A stretch of 10,036 nt of DNA from Blastocladiella britannica (Eukaryota; Blastocladiomycota; Blastocladiomycetes; Blastocladiales; Blastocladiaceae), in assembly GCA_025349905.2 (NCBI GenBank), contig MU625178.1, positions 1 to 10,036 on the forward strand. Direction: 5' to 3'. The position numbers and the translations under genes are program-made. A model generated the notes under the pieces. The model worked only from the letters and a program-made list of their open reading frames with translations, was not told the DNA's origin and did no database searches. Below, one piece after another: positions 1 through 9,200 of the stretch. Each line of letters starts with the position of its first letter. Within the stretch, counting starts at the first letter, position 1.

Positions 1-349
1 GATCCCTGTCACTGCCAACTCAACCGTCAATCAATCAACTCCCGTCCGACCGCCACAGCAGCGTCGATTCCAACCCGACAAGTAAACACACGAGACTTGG
101 TGCTCAAACACTTTTTTTCTGAAATTATCTAATTTATTGTCGCACAAGCGCGTGGATCAAGTTGCCGATGCGTAGCTCATGGTGACAGCGTCCCATTTCC
201 CGACTACTTGGGGTTTCCCCCCCCAACACACGCACACACGAGCGGCGATGCAAGGGCATCATGCTCGGTTATAAGGAGGAGCGGTGCCCATCCCTCCTTC
301 CTCAATCCGACTTCATTACACCCAGAATCACTATCAAACCAACACAACA
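1..349. other. Upstream non-coding region
   Basis: No gene is supported here. The first 129 bases happen to be open in frame 1 (stop at 130-132), but the translation is Ser/Thr/Gln-rich with no recognisable pattern and the base composition (CAATCAATCAA, T-runs, AT-rich 110-140) looks like untranslated or promoter DNA. A C-run followed by a CA-rich stretch lies near 217-240. The region most likely holds the promoter and 5' leader of the small secreted-peptide gene that starts at 350. The end of a gene lying to the left of the window cannot be excluded. Confidence 0.5.
269..276 (+). promoter_or_regulatory. TATA-like element upstream of the secreted-peptide gene
   Basis: The sequence TTATAAGG lies about 75 bases before the ATG at 350 and is the best TATA-like match in the upstream region. 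Spacing is compatible with a short 5' leader. It was assigned by inspection only; many fungal promoters lack a TATA box. Confidence 0.25.
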
Positions 350-618
350 ATGCGCGCCTCGATCCTCGCTCTCTTTGCACTTGTCGCCGTCGCCGCCGCT
401 GCCCCCACTGCCGCCACTGAGGGCAAGGCCGATGTTGCCTTTAGTACATTGATCTACTTTTACGCAGATTGACCTTAGTCTAATACCTTTGGCCATTCAT
501 AGTCGGCTGCCACTCGATTCCCGGCTGCTACCAACGCTGCCAAAACCGCTGCCGTGCTCACCCGTACGACGGATGCATTTCTGACTGCGCCGACGACTGC
601 TACATCTGCCCCATCTAA
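350..618 (+). CDS. Small secreted cysteine-rich peptide (two exons)
   Basis: I do not recognise a named family. Exon 1 is 350-443 and exon 2 is 503-618; 94 + 116 bases give 69 residues plus TAA. The ATG has A at -3 and is followed by a clear signal peptide (MRAS, then a Leu/Ala/Val core ending AAAAP, cleavage near residue 18). The mature part holds eight cysteines at 34, 40, 44, 48, 56, 60, 64 and 67, spaced C-x5-C-x3-C-x3-C-x7-C-x3-C-x3-C-x2-C. The two C-x3-C-x3-C blocks flank a loop containing H-P-Y-D-G. The first block is basic (R43, R47, R49) and the second acidic (D59, D62, D63), so a disulfide-stapled helical hairpin is plausible. Without splicing, the frame ends at residue 40. A secreted effector, antimicrobial or wall peptide are all possible; the role is unknown. 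The gene converges on the SPRY gene. Confidence 0.75.
444..502 (+). other. Intron of the secreted-peptide gene
   Basis: This 59-base intron has donor GTACAT, a CTAAT branch site at 480-484 and acceptor CATAG at 498-502. It is phase 1: the split codon A|TC encodes Ile32. Removing it joins the signal peptide to the cysteine-rich part in one frame, which is the main evidence for it. The unspliced frame meets TGA inside the intron. Confidence 0.75.
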
Positions 619-1051
619 GTTTCTTTGTTTAAAATATAAAAGGGATTTTTTTTTAAAAGTCCCAGAGGGCTCCCGTGAAAAAGAGGATTGTTGACACGCA
701 GAGCAAGGGCGGTCTCGCTCTGGCGACAGGAGCTGAGCGATGGATCCGATTTTCCGGTCGGACGTTCAACCTGGATCCGACGTCGCGACGTATTATGCAA
801 GGATATTTGCCTAACGCTGGCGCATTCGTCAGATTCAGGCAGAGTGGCCTGGTGAGACCACAACCAACACAGACTGCCTCTGTACGGCCAGCAATCCGGC
901 CTTCGGTACGGTATTACTGTTCGCCGTTCGAGTGCGGGCACGATGACCTCGGGATGAGAATGAGGGAAGCTTGGCACTCCGCAGCCCCCGAGTTTCGTTG
1001 TATCACCCAGATTCGAAAAGTGCTGAAGAAAAAAAAGGTTCTAAAATTCAT
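619..1051. other. Intergenic region between convergent genes
   Basis: This stretch separates the stops of the peptide gene (+) and the SPRY gene (-). Bases 629-660 are A/T-rich, with AAAATATAAAAG and a T9 run, and probably serve as the 3' end and polyadenylation region of the peptide gene. An A8 run near 1030 probably does the same for the SPRY gene on the other strand. GGATCCGA occurs twice, about 35 bases apart (near 741 and 774). Nothing intact is encoded; see the separate entry for a possible broken cysteine-rich domain at 796-1001. Confidence 0.6.
796..1001 (+). pseudogene. Possible frame-broken CFEM-like cysteine-rich remnant
   Basis: Three plus-strand frames each carry part of a pattern like the fungal CFEM domain (C-x3-C, then T-D-x-C-x-C, then C-x4-C-x3-D). 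Frame 796 gives C-K-D-I-C. The frame of 875 gives N-T-D-C-L-C-T-A-S-N-P-A-F-G. The frame of 918 gives C-S-P-F-E-C-G-H-D-D-L, with a further Cys at 999. Joining them needs two frameshifts, and the gaps are too short for introns. No signal peptide is visible upstream. What is seen is only cysteine spacing and one short CFEM-like core; chance similarity is a real alternative. Confidence 0.2.
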
Positions 1052-2971
1052 TTACTGCCCGCCATATCCAGGGGCATGCTGCCCGCCGCTCGCACCAGGA
1101 GTAGTCACCGACGGGTACGTGACAGGCTGCGGCACCACGGAAAAGTGCATGGGCTCGGGCATGTGCATGGGTTCAGGCATGGGTGAGGGCGGTGCTTGCG
1201 GCGCAGAGGACGATGGCGACGGCGACGGCGGAAGCGGAAGCGTCATGTACTGCGGCACCGGCATCAGCGTTGCGGGCGCCATCTCCGCTGCCGGAATCGG
1301 CGCACCAGTCGATTGCTCAAGCGTATACCGCGGCAACAGCTCGACTGCGTACGCCGCGCGCATCTCGTTAGCGGCCGCCCACCGGAACGGCGCGGTCCCG
1401 AAATTGGCGCGCACGACGCACGGCCCGTCGGCCCCAATGATCGGGTGCACAGTCAACAATGGAATTGGCGTTTCGGCCGGCGCCGCGCCACTAATCGCCT
1501 CGACATTACGCATGCGGTGTCCGTTGCGCGTGTAAAACACGCGCCGCGCGACCGTATCGATTCCGACGCCAATCACGTCGTCCTGCCGGAACGCCGACGT
1601 GTACGAGTCGCCGTCGCCGTCGTTGGAAACATACACGCGGCCGTCGTCCGAGTGCAAGCCGACCGACCAGTCATGCCATCCGGGTAAGCGGAACTGCGGG
1701 TACGGCGTAGTGGCCAAGCCCAGCGCCAGCACCGTGCGCGGCGCCAGATGCTCGATCGTCACTTCATAGTACAGCACGCCGGGGGGCGGCTTGGTGTCAA
1801 GCTCGGCTGGGAGCCAGGGGACCGGCAGGTTGGTCACTACTGACAGATCAGCATCGGCAACGCCGGGTGCCAGTGGCGGCGCACCGGGAGCGTAAAACTC
1901 GACGCGAGTGCCGGTCGCGTCCACAAGCACCTGCGGGGTGTCGGGCGCGGGCACAAAGCCCCAAGCATCGGGCCGGGTCATGCCGTCAAGCTGTGCGGGC
2001 GTCGGCGCAAATGGGACACACGGGTTGGCCTCGATGAATGCGCGTCCGCGTGCCGCCGCCGATCCCGATGCCGCAACCAGGGGCGCCGCCAGCGACCCAT
2101 CAGCGGTGGTGCCGAATGGACGTGGTGCAGCGGAAGGACTCGCACCGGCAGGAGGCACGCTGCTGCTGGCGGCGGTAGGTGCGCTCGCGTACTTTGGTTT
2201 CTTTTTCCAGTGCGAGAGCCCTGGCTTCTTGCCCTCCCGGCCGTGGAAGCAGCAAAAGTACCCGCAGACGCCGCAGCAGCAGCACGCCCACAGACAGAGA
2301 AAGACCAGGCTCACGATCGCGCCGGTGGAGATGCGCGACGAGTCGCACGACTCTTGCCAGCGGCCGGCCACTTGCTGGTTCGTGTCGTCGTCAAAGAACA
2401 CGCAGCCGTTCTGGCCGTTCGGGCCGGAGTAGGGAACGGGCACCCAGTACCCGTAGTAGTACGGCCCGGGTCCGTAGTAGTACACGCGCGGGTACGACGC
2501 TGTGTAAATGAATTGTCAGGGAGTCGTCCATTTCGACGAAGTGAAAAGTAACGCACAATAAAACGGAGAGCTGTAGGAAACAGTGCGGCCATTTGCGGTG
2601 GTTACCGACGATGACTTTGGGAGCAAAGATCCCGAGCCCGAAACGCCCGTAAAAGTGCCCGAACCGGGTGCAGGTGGAGGCACCTTGGCGACCGAAGTAC
2701 CACCAGTGGACGTTGAGCCAGTTTTTGAGCCGGTGGAGCCAGAAGATGATGAGCCAGAAGATGATGAACCAGAAGATGATGAGCCAGAAGAGGATGACCC
2801 AGAAGAGGATGACCCAGACGATGGCTTTGAGCCCGAGGAGGACGACGAGGTCGAGCCTCCAGAACGAGAGCCGCCGGAACTACCGGAACCGCCGCCGCCC
2901 TTGGCAAAAGCTGCCGGTGGGGCAGCGGCAAAGAGAGCTAGCGCGAGTGCTAGGTGTGCTTTTGGATGCAT
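1052..2971 (-). CDS. Single-pass membrane protein with Ser/Gly-rich exterior and cytosolic SPRY domain (two exons)
   Basis: Exon 1 is 2971-2557 and exon 2 is 2499-1052; 415 + 1448 bases encode 620 residues. Residues 1-23 form a signal peptide (MHPKAH, Leu/Ala core, cleavage after AFA). Next come Gly/Ser-rich sequence with SSSSG repeats (to about 100), a Tyr/Gly/Pro-rich segment (about 138-165), a short stretch with Cys171 and Cys190, and a membrane span at about 196-223 with eight cysteines that could be palmitoylated. The cytosolic side has a basic stop-transfer (GREGKK), a disordered Ala/Pro/Ser linker and a SPRY domain (about 380-510: YYEVTI, GLATTPYPQ, GWHDWSVGLHSDDGRVY, DVIGVGID, FYTRNG). 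A Pro-rich tail ends in a PEPMHM repeat. An LPRY at 527-530 resembles the LPxY ligand of Rsp5-type ubiquitin ligases. Membrane-anchored SPRY proteins such as yeast Ssh4/Ear1 are ligase adaptors, so a receptor or trafficking role is possible but inferred. Confidence 0.8.
2500..2556 (-). other. Intron of the SPRY-protein gene
   Basis: This 57-base intron has donor GTGCGT, branch site CTGAC and acceptor TTTACACAG. It is phase 1: T|CG gives a Ser between PFY and SYPRV. It fuses the secreted Ser-rich frame to the Tyr/Gly-rich and SPRY frame. The downstream frame has no suitable ATG of its own near its start (it opens at GTG 2485), and the upstream frame would end at TGA inside the intron. Both facts favour splicing. 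Confidence 0.8.
2736..2824 (-). repeat. 15-bp coding minisatellite (SSSSG repeats)
   Basis: About six tandem copies of a 15-base unit, plus-strand form GAGCCAGAAGATGAT with scattered substitutions, encode the S-S-S-S-G repeats of the membrane protein's exterior. Copies at 2736-2750 and 2751-2765 are identical; later ones differ at one to three positions. The unit is a multiple of three, so copy-number change keeps the frame. Ser-rich repeats of this kind are usual O-mannosylation substrates and wall-spanning stalks in fungi. Confidence 0.85.
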
Positions 2972-3204
2972 TTTTTGATTGTTATGGTTTGAGTTTGAAA
3001 GAGGGCAGGTCGCGGAGTAGCATGGAGGCAAGCGAGGCGCTTTTGAACTAACCGCCTTCAAAAAAAAAAAAAACGAACCCAACTCAGGAACCTTGTGTAC
3101 CGCGGAAGCCACGCTCCCTGTCTTCCAGTTGCGCTGGCTGCACCGATCTTTCCGAAAAGAATCGAAATAACGTTAACTCTATGACACATAAAAAAACAAA
3201 TCTA
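2972..3204 (-). promoter_or_regulatory. Intergenic region: promoter and leader of the SPRY gene, 3' end of the chitin synthase gene
   Basis: This 233-base gap lies between two genes transcribed in the same (minus) direction. Read on the minus strand it opens with T-rich sequence just after the chitin synthase stop, then a T13 run (plus 3060-3072). It ends in an A-rich leader, CAATCAAAAA, directly before the ATG at 2971. An in-frame upstream ATG at 3112 was not chosen because the added residues include a run of Phe read from the T-tract and would bury the signal peptide. No clear TATA or AATAAA was seen. Confidence 0.45.
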
Positions 3205-6200
3205 TCAACTGTCCTGCGCCATCACCTGCAACACGCGGTCGATCGTGGCATTGATGAACGCGCGCTGGGGTGCCAAGTCCACCCCAAACAGCGACTCGAG
3301 TTCCGCCCGAACCCCACGCTTGGTCACCTGCATGAGATCCGACGCCTCCAAGATGCGACAAATTTCGGCCGTCAGCTGCTCCTCGGTCGGCACACCCGAC
3401 GGCGACACCGCGTGTAGCGGCTGCATGGCGATCCCGGGACTGTTATTGCGGTGATGTGGCGACCCCCCACCGCCAATGCCGGGAATCGACACCCCAGTCG
3501 CGTACATGGACTCGCGCGACGACGGCACGGGGGCGCCAATGTACGATGCGCGCGGGGACGGCGCCATGTACGATCCGCGGGGCGACCCACTTCCAAGGCC
3601 GGGCGGTAAGAGCGTGACGGGCGACGGCACGGGCACCGCGCGGTCGTGCCAGGACCGCGACGACATGGCCACTGACCGCTGCGACCGACTATCGTCCAAG
3701 TCGTCGTTGTTGGTCCACGGGTCGTGGGTGCTACCGTTAATGCTCGGTGCGCCGCCAACACCACGGGACCCGGCCACGTAAATGTCGACGGGCTTTGCTG
3801 CTGCTGCTGCAGCCGCGGCCGTAGCGGCGGCGTGAGCCACGTGGCGGTCCACTGCGTCAGCAAACTGGCCGCGACGCGCGACGTACTCGGCAAACGTCCA
3901 CTGCGGAAGGTCGCGCGGGTCGTCGGTCGGGGGCGGACACAGCTCGGCCGACAAGTCGTCGTGGGCGCCGCTAGCTCCACCCTGGTCGGCTCCCTTGGCC
4001 AGAGACCGCGTGTTGCCCCAACTAAACGTGTCCATGCACCAGAAAGAGTACAGGGGAATGAAGAAGCCAAAGATGGGAAGTGCCAGCAAATCTTTTTTTT
4101 TTTTCCTCTTGGTTTAGTATGCGTCTGCCGATATGAAATTGAAAAAAGCGTACAAATAAACATCCACATAATGTGGGCAAACTCGCGCTTCATGAGGAAT
4201 ACAAACGCTTGTGCGCCATACACGGCGGCCAGCATCAAGAAACTGACCATGACCAAGTTAAGCGACTGCTCGAGCTGGATGGCCCGGACCGTCAAAAACA
4301 CCAGGTACCCGAGATACACGACCATGGCGGGCTGCACGAGGGTCGCGACCAGATCCAAAAGCACCACGAACCGCATCGAGAAGCAGCAAAAGGCGCACAG
4401 CGCCTGCACACGCATGAGCTCGAGGAGGTTGCTACATTTGTGACGCGATGAGTGCATGAGGAAAGAGTAAATAGGGGGAAAAACATACTGGATGGTACTG
4501 TTGATCCACCGGCGACGCTGGGACAAGAGGACGCTGATGGACTCTGGCGCCGCCGTGTAGGCCATTGCTGCGGGCGTAAACTTGGTCTTCATGGAGGGGA
4601 ACGTGGACAGGACCAGCGTTGTCTGTTGAACATACATGTCAGTCAGTTGCACATGACGAAAAATGAAAAGGATAGACGAACCAAGTATCGGTCCTCGCCA
4701 AGCGCAAGCAGATTCTTCTTGTGCAGCGTATCCACATTCGTGTCCGCATACGCATCCACCACTTTATCGTGGACCAGGAGCGGTTTGGGTTTTGGCCCAG
4801 ACGAAAAGATGCGGTACATGCAGAAACATCCCGGAAGACAAGTGACCGACCCGAAAATGGACTCGAAGGCCTTGGACAGGTGGTGCGAAATAAAGTACTC
4901 GTACACCTGAATCATGGTTGTGAACGACTTCTTTTCGTTCGACAAGCGCGTCTCGCCGCACACGCCCACGAGGCGGGTGTCGGTGAGCGAAAACGCGACC
5001 AGCTGCGAGAGCGCCTCGGGGTCGACCGTGGTATCTGCGTCCACCTGTAAGCAAATAATGAATATTGTAACCAAAAATGGATCAAAACAACCACGTACCA
5101 TCAGCATAAACTCGTACCACTTTGGATCGATCCCAATAAGCCGCTCAATGTGCCACTGCAACTCGCACTCGAGCGGCGACATGGGCTTACCCGTGTGCAC
5201 CTTGTTGAGGAACCGCATGAGGATCATTTGCGAGTCGCGTTTCCCGCGGTTGCCCGGCCGTGAGATTTCGCCAGCTTTCCCGCACTTGGCAATGACCAGG
5301 TACGGTACCAGGCGACCTTCCACCTCGTACAGTCCCGAGTACACGCGCGCCATGTTGGTCAGCAGCCCGGGACCGTCGCCCACCGACTCGTAACTGAGCA
5401 GCGGCGCCTCGTCGTACGCCGAGGGGTCGACGCCGAGAATGTCCAGCACAATGTGCGGCGTTGGGCGGTCGTTGCCCCGCCCGACAATCATGCCGTCGCA
5501 CAGCACTACGATCAGCTTGTGCTTGTCGTCGTAGTTCAAGTTGGCTAGCGAGTTGAGGGTTTTGCGCATCGACGTCTCGTCCTCAGTGTACGCTGGGACT
5601 TGCTGTAAATTTTTGGTAAAAGTCAACCCAGGACGAAAAGAAAGAAAAAAATGAGAGAATAACACGAACCAGCATCACAAACCGATCCATCTTCTCGGGC
5701 ACAAACTGGGCGCGAGGGAGCAACAAAGCAGCCAAGAACTTGATTCCAATGACCGAGAACATAACCACCGACATCCCAAAGAGGACCCAGTCGGCCGCCA
5801 AACACTTGATGGACTGGCGCTCGTCGACCACTGCCTCGGCAAACAGCGCGTCCATGCACGACCGGAACCCGCCGTTGGAGTTCCACACTTTAGCCATGAA
5901 CTCGTCGTCGGCCGACAAGTCCACCGAGCTCGTGGTCGCGGTCAACGCCATGTAGTCGTCGGCACGGCGCACCTCGCCCGTGGCCAGCTTGAACATGGCG
6001 TTGCCCAAGAACTGCTTGTCGCGCGGCAACAAGTAGTAGTTGGTGAGATCGTACACGACGCCACTGACAATGATACGTTTGCGGGTCATGTCGTTCTTGT
6101 TTTTCGGGTTCCACGACGTCTCCACGTCTGCCTTGGAGATGGCCAGAAACCCGCGCGAGTTGGCCAACAAGTACGAGTTGATCTTGTTGTCCAGGTTGCC

Positions 6201-9200
6201 GTCCTTGGTTTTGTTGTGGCCCGTCAATACGTCAATTCCAAAGAGCTTGTCGGGCACCTTTTCGGGAACGGCGGTCATGGTCACATCGGGCGACAACGAC
6301 CCGCAGTACAGCGACGGGTTGCGCGGGAACCCAGCCGACAGGTCGTACGATAAGAGGCCGCGCAGACGGGATGTCGGGTGCGAGTCGGGACTGGTGATGG
6401 ACAGATCGTACAAGTTGTATACGCGGCCGTGGACCGCCGCGTACCATTTCTTGGCGGTACCGGCCGATGCCGTGTCCGGAGTCGACATGAACCCGAGCTC
6501 GTTGAACGAAAACAAGTTGCGTGGCGGGCAAACGACCACACCGGCAAAGACGATCGCAAAGAGCATGGCCCCCGACATGACGAAAATCACAAAGCAAATG
6601 GCCACCTTTTCGCGCCACGCCATTTGCGCCGCGCGGTCCTTGAGCCCACAGCAGATGCCCATCATGAACGGAGGGACCCAGAACGTGATCAGCCACGTGA
6701 AAAACAGCCAACGGCGCCGGGTAGGCGTGGCCTTTGGCTGTTGGGATGCTGCCGGCGGCGGCGTTGATGACGACGAAGAGACGGTGGATGCGCCACCCAT
6801 CAGAGTCGTCTGCGAGCTGGGCGGAAGGTTGCGCTGCTGCTGCTGTTGCTGTTGTCCTGACCGGCCAGCTGGCATGCTGGAACGAATCGACATGCCGGCA
6901 ATGCTCGCCGTGTCCTTTTCGGGTGCACCGGGCGGCGTCCATCCGGCAGCAATGAGCGACGAGGCAGTGAACGCAGGTGGGGGCACGGGCGGCATGTTGG
7001 GAGCCGCCGCGCCGCCGCCGGATCCCGACGAGCTGGAGCTGCGGGAAATCACCGAGCGGGCGCGGCTGGACTTGGCGTCCAAGTCGCTACCACTACGGCC
7101 AAATGGCGACTGGGGCATGGGTGGGACTGGGGCACGTGGGCGGCGTCCCTTTTCCGCAACAAACGAATCGTACACGGACACCTATTTTTTATATTTGATG
7201 TTTCGGTCAGTCCGTTTGCTTTCTTTGCAAGTAAATCAAAAATATTTAAAATATTTAAAAAAATACCGTGTCGGACATGTCGTCGTCATCGTAATAATCG
7301 GTAGTGGCCACGGACGCAGCGTCATCAAATGACATGGGCGGCGGCGGTCCATATGCACTGTGAGGTGGCGGCGAAAAGGGGCTGACGGGCGCCATCGGCA
7401 TCGGATACGCATGTAACTGTGCCGGCGAGATCGGGGCGACGGCCGAGTATACAGATACTCCACCTATTGACGCCGACGACTGGCGCATGGCGCGCTTCCA
7501 TTCGCGGTAGACGCTAACGGCGCCTTCGGCCAGCCGCAGCCCGCGCGCACTCACCCACACCGCGTCCTCGCCGCTGGGTGCGCCGTTGGTCACAATGCGG
7601 TCGGTGTCGCCGACGGCCGCCAGCACCAGCTCGGTCAGGTCCGACGGCGGGCGCGCGGCTGTGGCCGGAATACGTAGGAGTGTCGATGCCACGCCAGCGT
7701 ACCGTGACGCAAACTTGGTCAGCGGAACACGCACCGTCAGCGCGCCGTGGCGCGGGAACGTGGTGGCGGCGGCGGCGACGTGCGCGGCGTGCGGGTCAGT
7801 GGAGCCGTCCAGGCCGGCAACGGGGCTCGTAAACACCGAAAAGACATTGGCGTCTTCCAGTGCAATCGCCAGGGACGCCATGTCCGCATCCAGGTCGCGC
7901 ACGAGCGAGCCCGAGACGCCGGGGAGCTTGGGCGAATCGCCGCCTGAAGCAGCCGCGGGGCGTTTCTTCATGCTGGGCGTGCGGCGCATGGTCGGGACGC
8001 CAAGAGACGCCGCCGACGCAGTCGCAGCTGCTGCTGCGACTGCTGGGGGTGCAGTGTCGGCCATATCCGCGACCATAGCTGCCGCCTCACGAACAACTAG
8101 CAAGCTCGAACTACCAAGGACCGCCGCAAGCGCCGTATGCACGGTCCCCGCCTGGTCCTCGTCCGGGAACGCGCGGCGGACCGACCGAGTAGTGGCGATT
8201 CCGGGCGGGTCGGTCAAATCAAACTTACCCGCCATGCGTGCGGGCGCAATCTCGTCGTCTAGGAGCTGCGTGTACACGGCGCGCACAGCATTGGACTGAA
8301 TGCGGTCGAGGTGCAGCCGCGCGCGGTGGGCCAGCGTGGCGCCAAAGTCGAGGCCGCCGGCGGGCGCGGCGGTGTCCGGCATGGCTACCACCGAAACTAC
8401 GGCCACGGGCGGGTCGGCGCCCTCAGGAGCCGACAGACGCGTGTTGACGAATTCCAGGACCCAGGCCACAAGCGCACGGTACAGCGTCGCGGCTGCGCCG
8501 ACCGCACCGCCCGGGTGCGTCGCGAGCGACGCGGTCAGAGCGGGCGCGTCCACGCCCAACAGCGCCGCGCAAGAGCTGACGTTGCCGGCCGAGAGATGCA
8601 TCACCACTGCGACAAACGCCGAGGCCAGCGCGTCCTGCGACGTGCGCGAGAGGCCCAGTTTGGTCAGCGCCTTACGCAGCTTGGTTCCGAGCTTGGTATC
8701 GGCTGCAGAACCATTGACAGTGGTGATGGAATCGCTCAGGTTCCATGCGCGCAGCTGATCATGCGAGGCGGCGGCAACCAGGCCGCGCACCAGCGCCGGT
8801 GCCTCGGAGCTGCGGGCCAGGCGCGCGGCATCGATGCAGTAGTCCAGGACCTGGGCGGCGACGGCGCGGTGGTTGGTGTCGAGGTGGAGTTCCCAGGCGA
8901 GGCCCATGTGCATGGACGTGGTTGTTGTACCGGTGGTAGTGGTAGTAGTGGTGGTAGTGAGGCTGCCCAGCACGTCGGCGGCAGCGGCAATCCGCGCGTG
9001 CAGCTTGGAGGGCTTGGAGGCGCCGGCCATGGCGGGCTTCTCGAGCGCGAGCAGCAGCAGATGGATCAGGCGCACGACGACCGGCCATTGGTTGGCGCCC
9101 TGGACGATGACTGCGATCCAGTGCCATAGTTGGCTGTCAGTGCTCTGCTTGTGAAAAAAAAAAAAAAGTAACGGAGTGGCGCAGCTATGCCCGCAATTGG

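Noticed and set aside
1..132. Open frame from the left edge to TAA at 130, possible 3' end of another gene
   Set aside because: Composition and residue content look non-coding and there is no recognisable C terminus. It cannot be excluded from this window alone.
921..940. tRNA T-arm-like GTTCGAG
   Set aside because: The flanking bases do not form the five-pair T stem, and no anticodon arm or acceptor stem was found around it.
675..1535. 286-codon plus-strand open frame
   Set aside because: From 1052 onward it is antisense to the SPRY exon, and its sequence is low-complexity Gly/Ala/Ser with no family pattern. The part before 1052 was considered only for the CFEM-like fragment.
2583..2978. 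Plus-strand acidic repeat protein (Glu/Asp/Pro repeats)
   Set aside because: It is the antisense reading of the SSSSG repeat. The minus strand has a signal peptide and a splice-supported continuation; the plus strand has neither.
2972..3112. N-terminal extension of the SPRY protein from ATG 3112
   Set aside because: The added 47 residues include a Phe run read from a T-tract and would push the signal peptide inside the protein. The ATG at 2971 has an A-rich fungal leader.
3205..5665. Class IV (Chs3-type) chitin synthase
   Set aside because: The QRRRW and GEDRYL motifs alone are shared with class IV, but the DEK_C tail and the motor-like N terminus indicate the class V/VII division.
6040..7332. 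430-codon plus-strand open frame
   Set aside because: It is fully antisense to chitin synthase exon 3 and intron 2. Long antisense frames are expected in GC-rich coding DNA, and the translation shows no domain.
8311..9129. 272-codon plus-strand open frame
   Set aside because: It is antisense to the motor-like exon, basic and Gly/Arg-rich, typical of a shadow frame. The minus frame carries the conserved motor-like segments in order.
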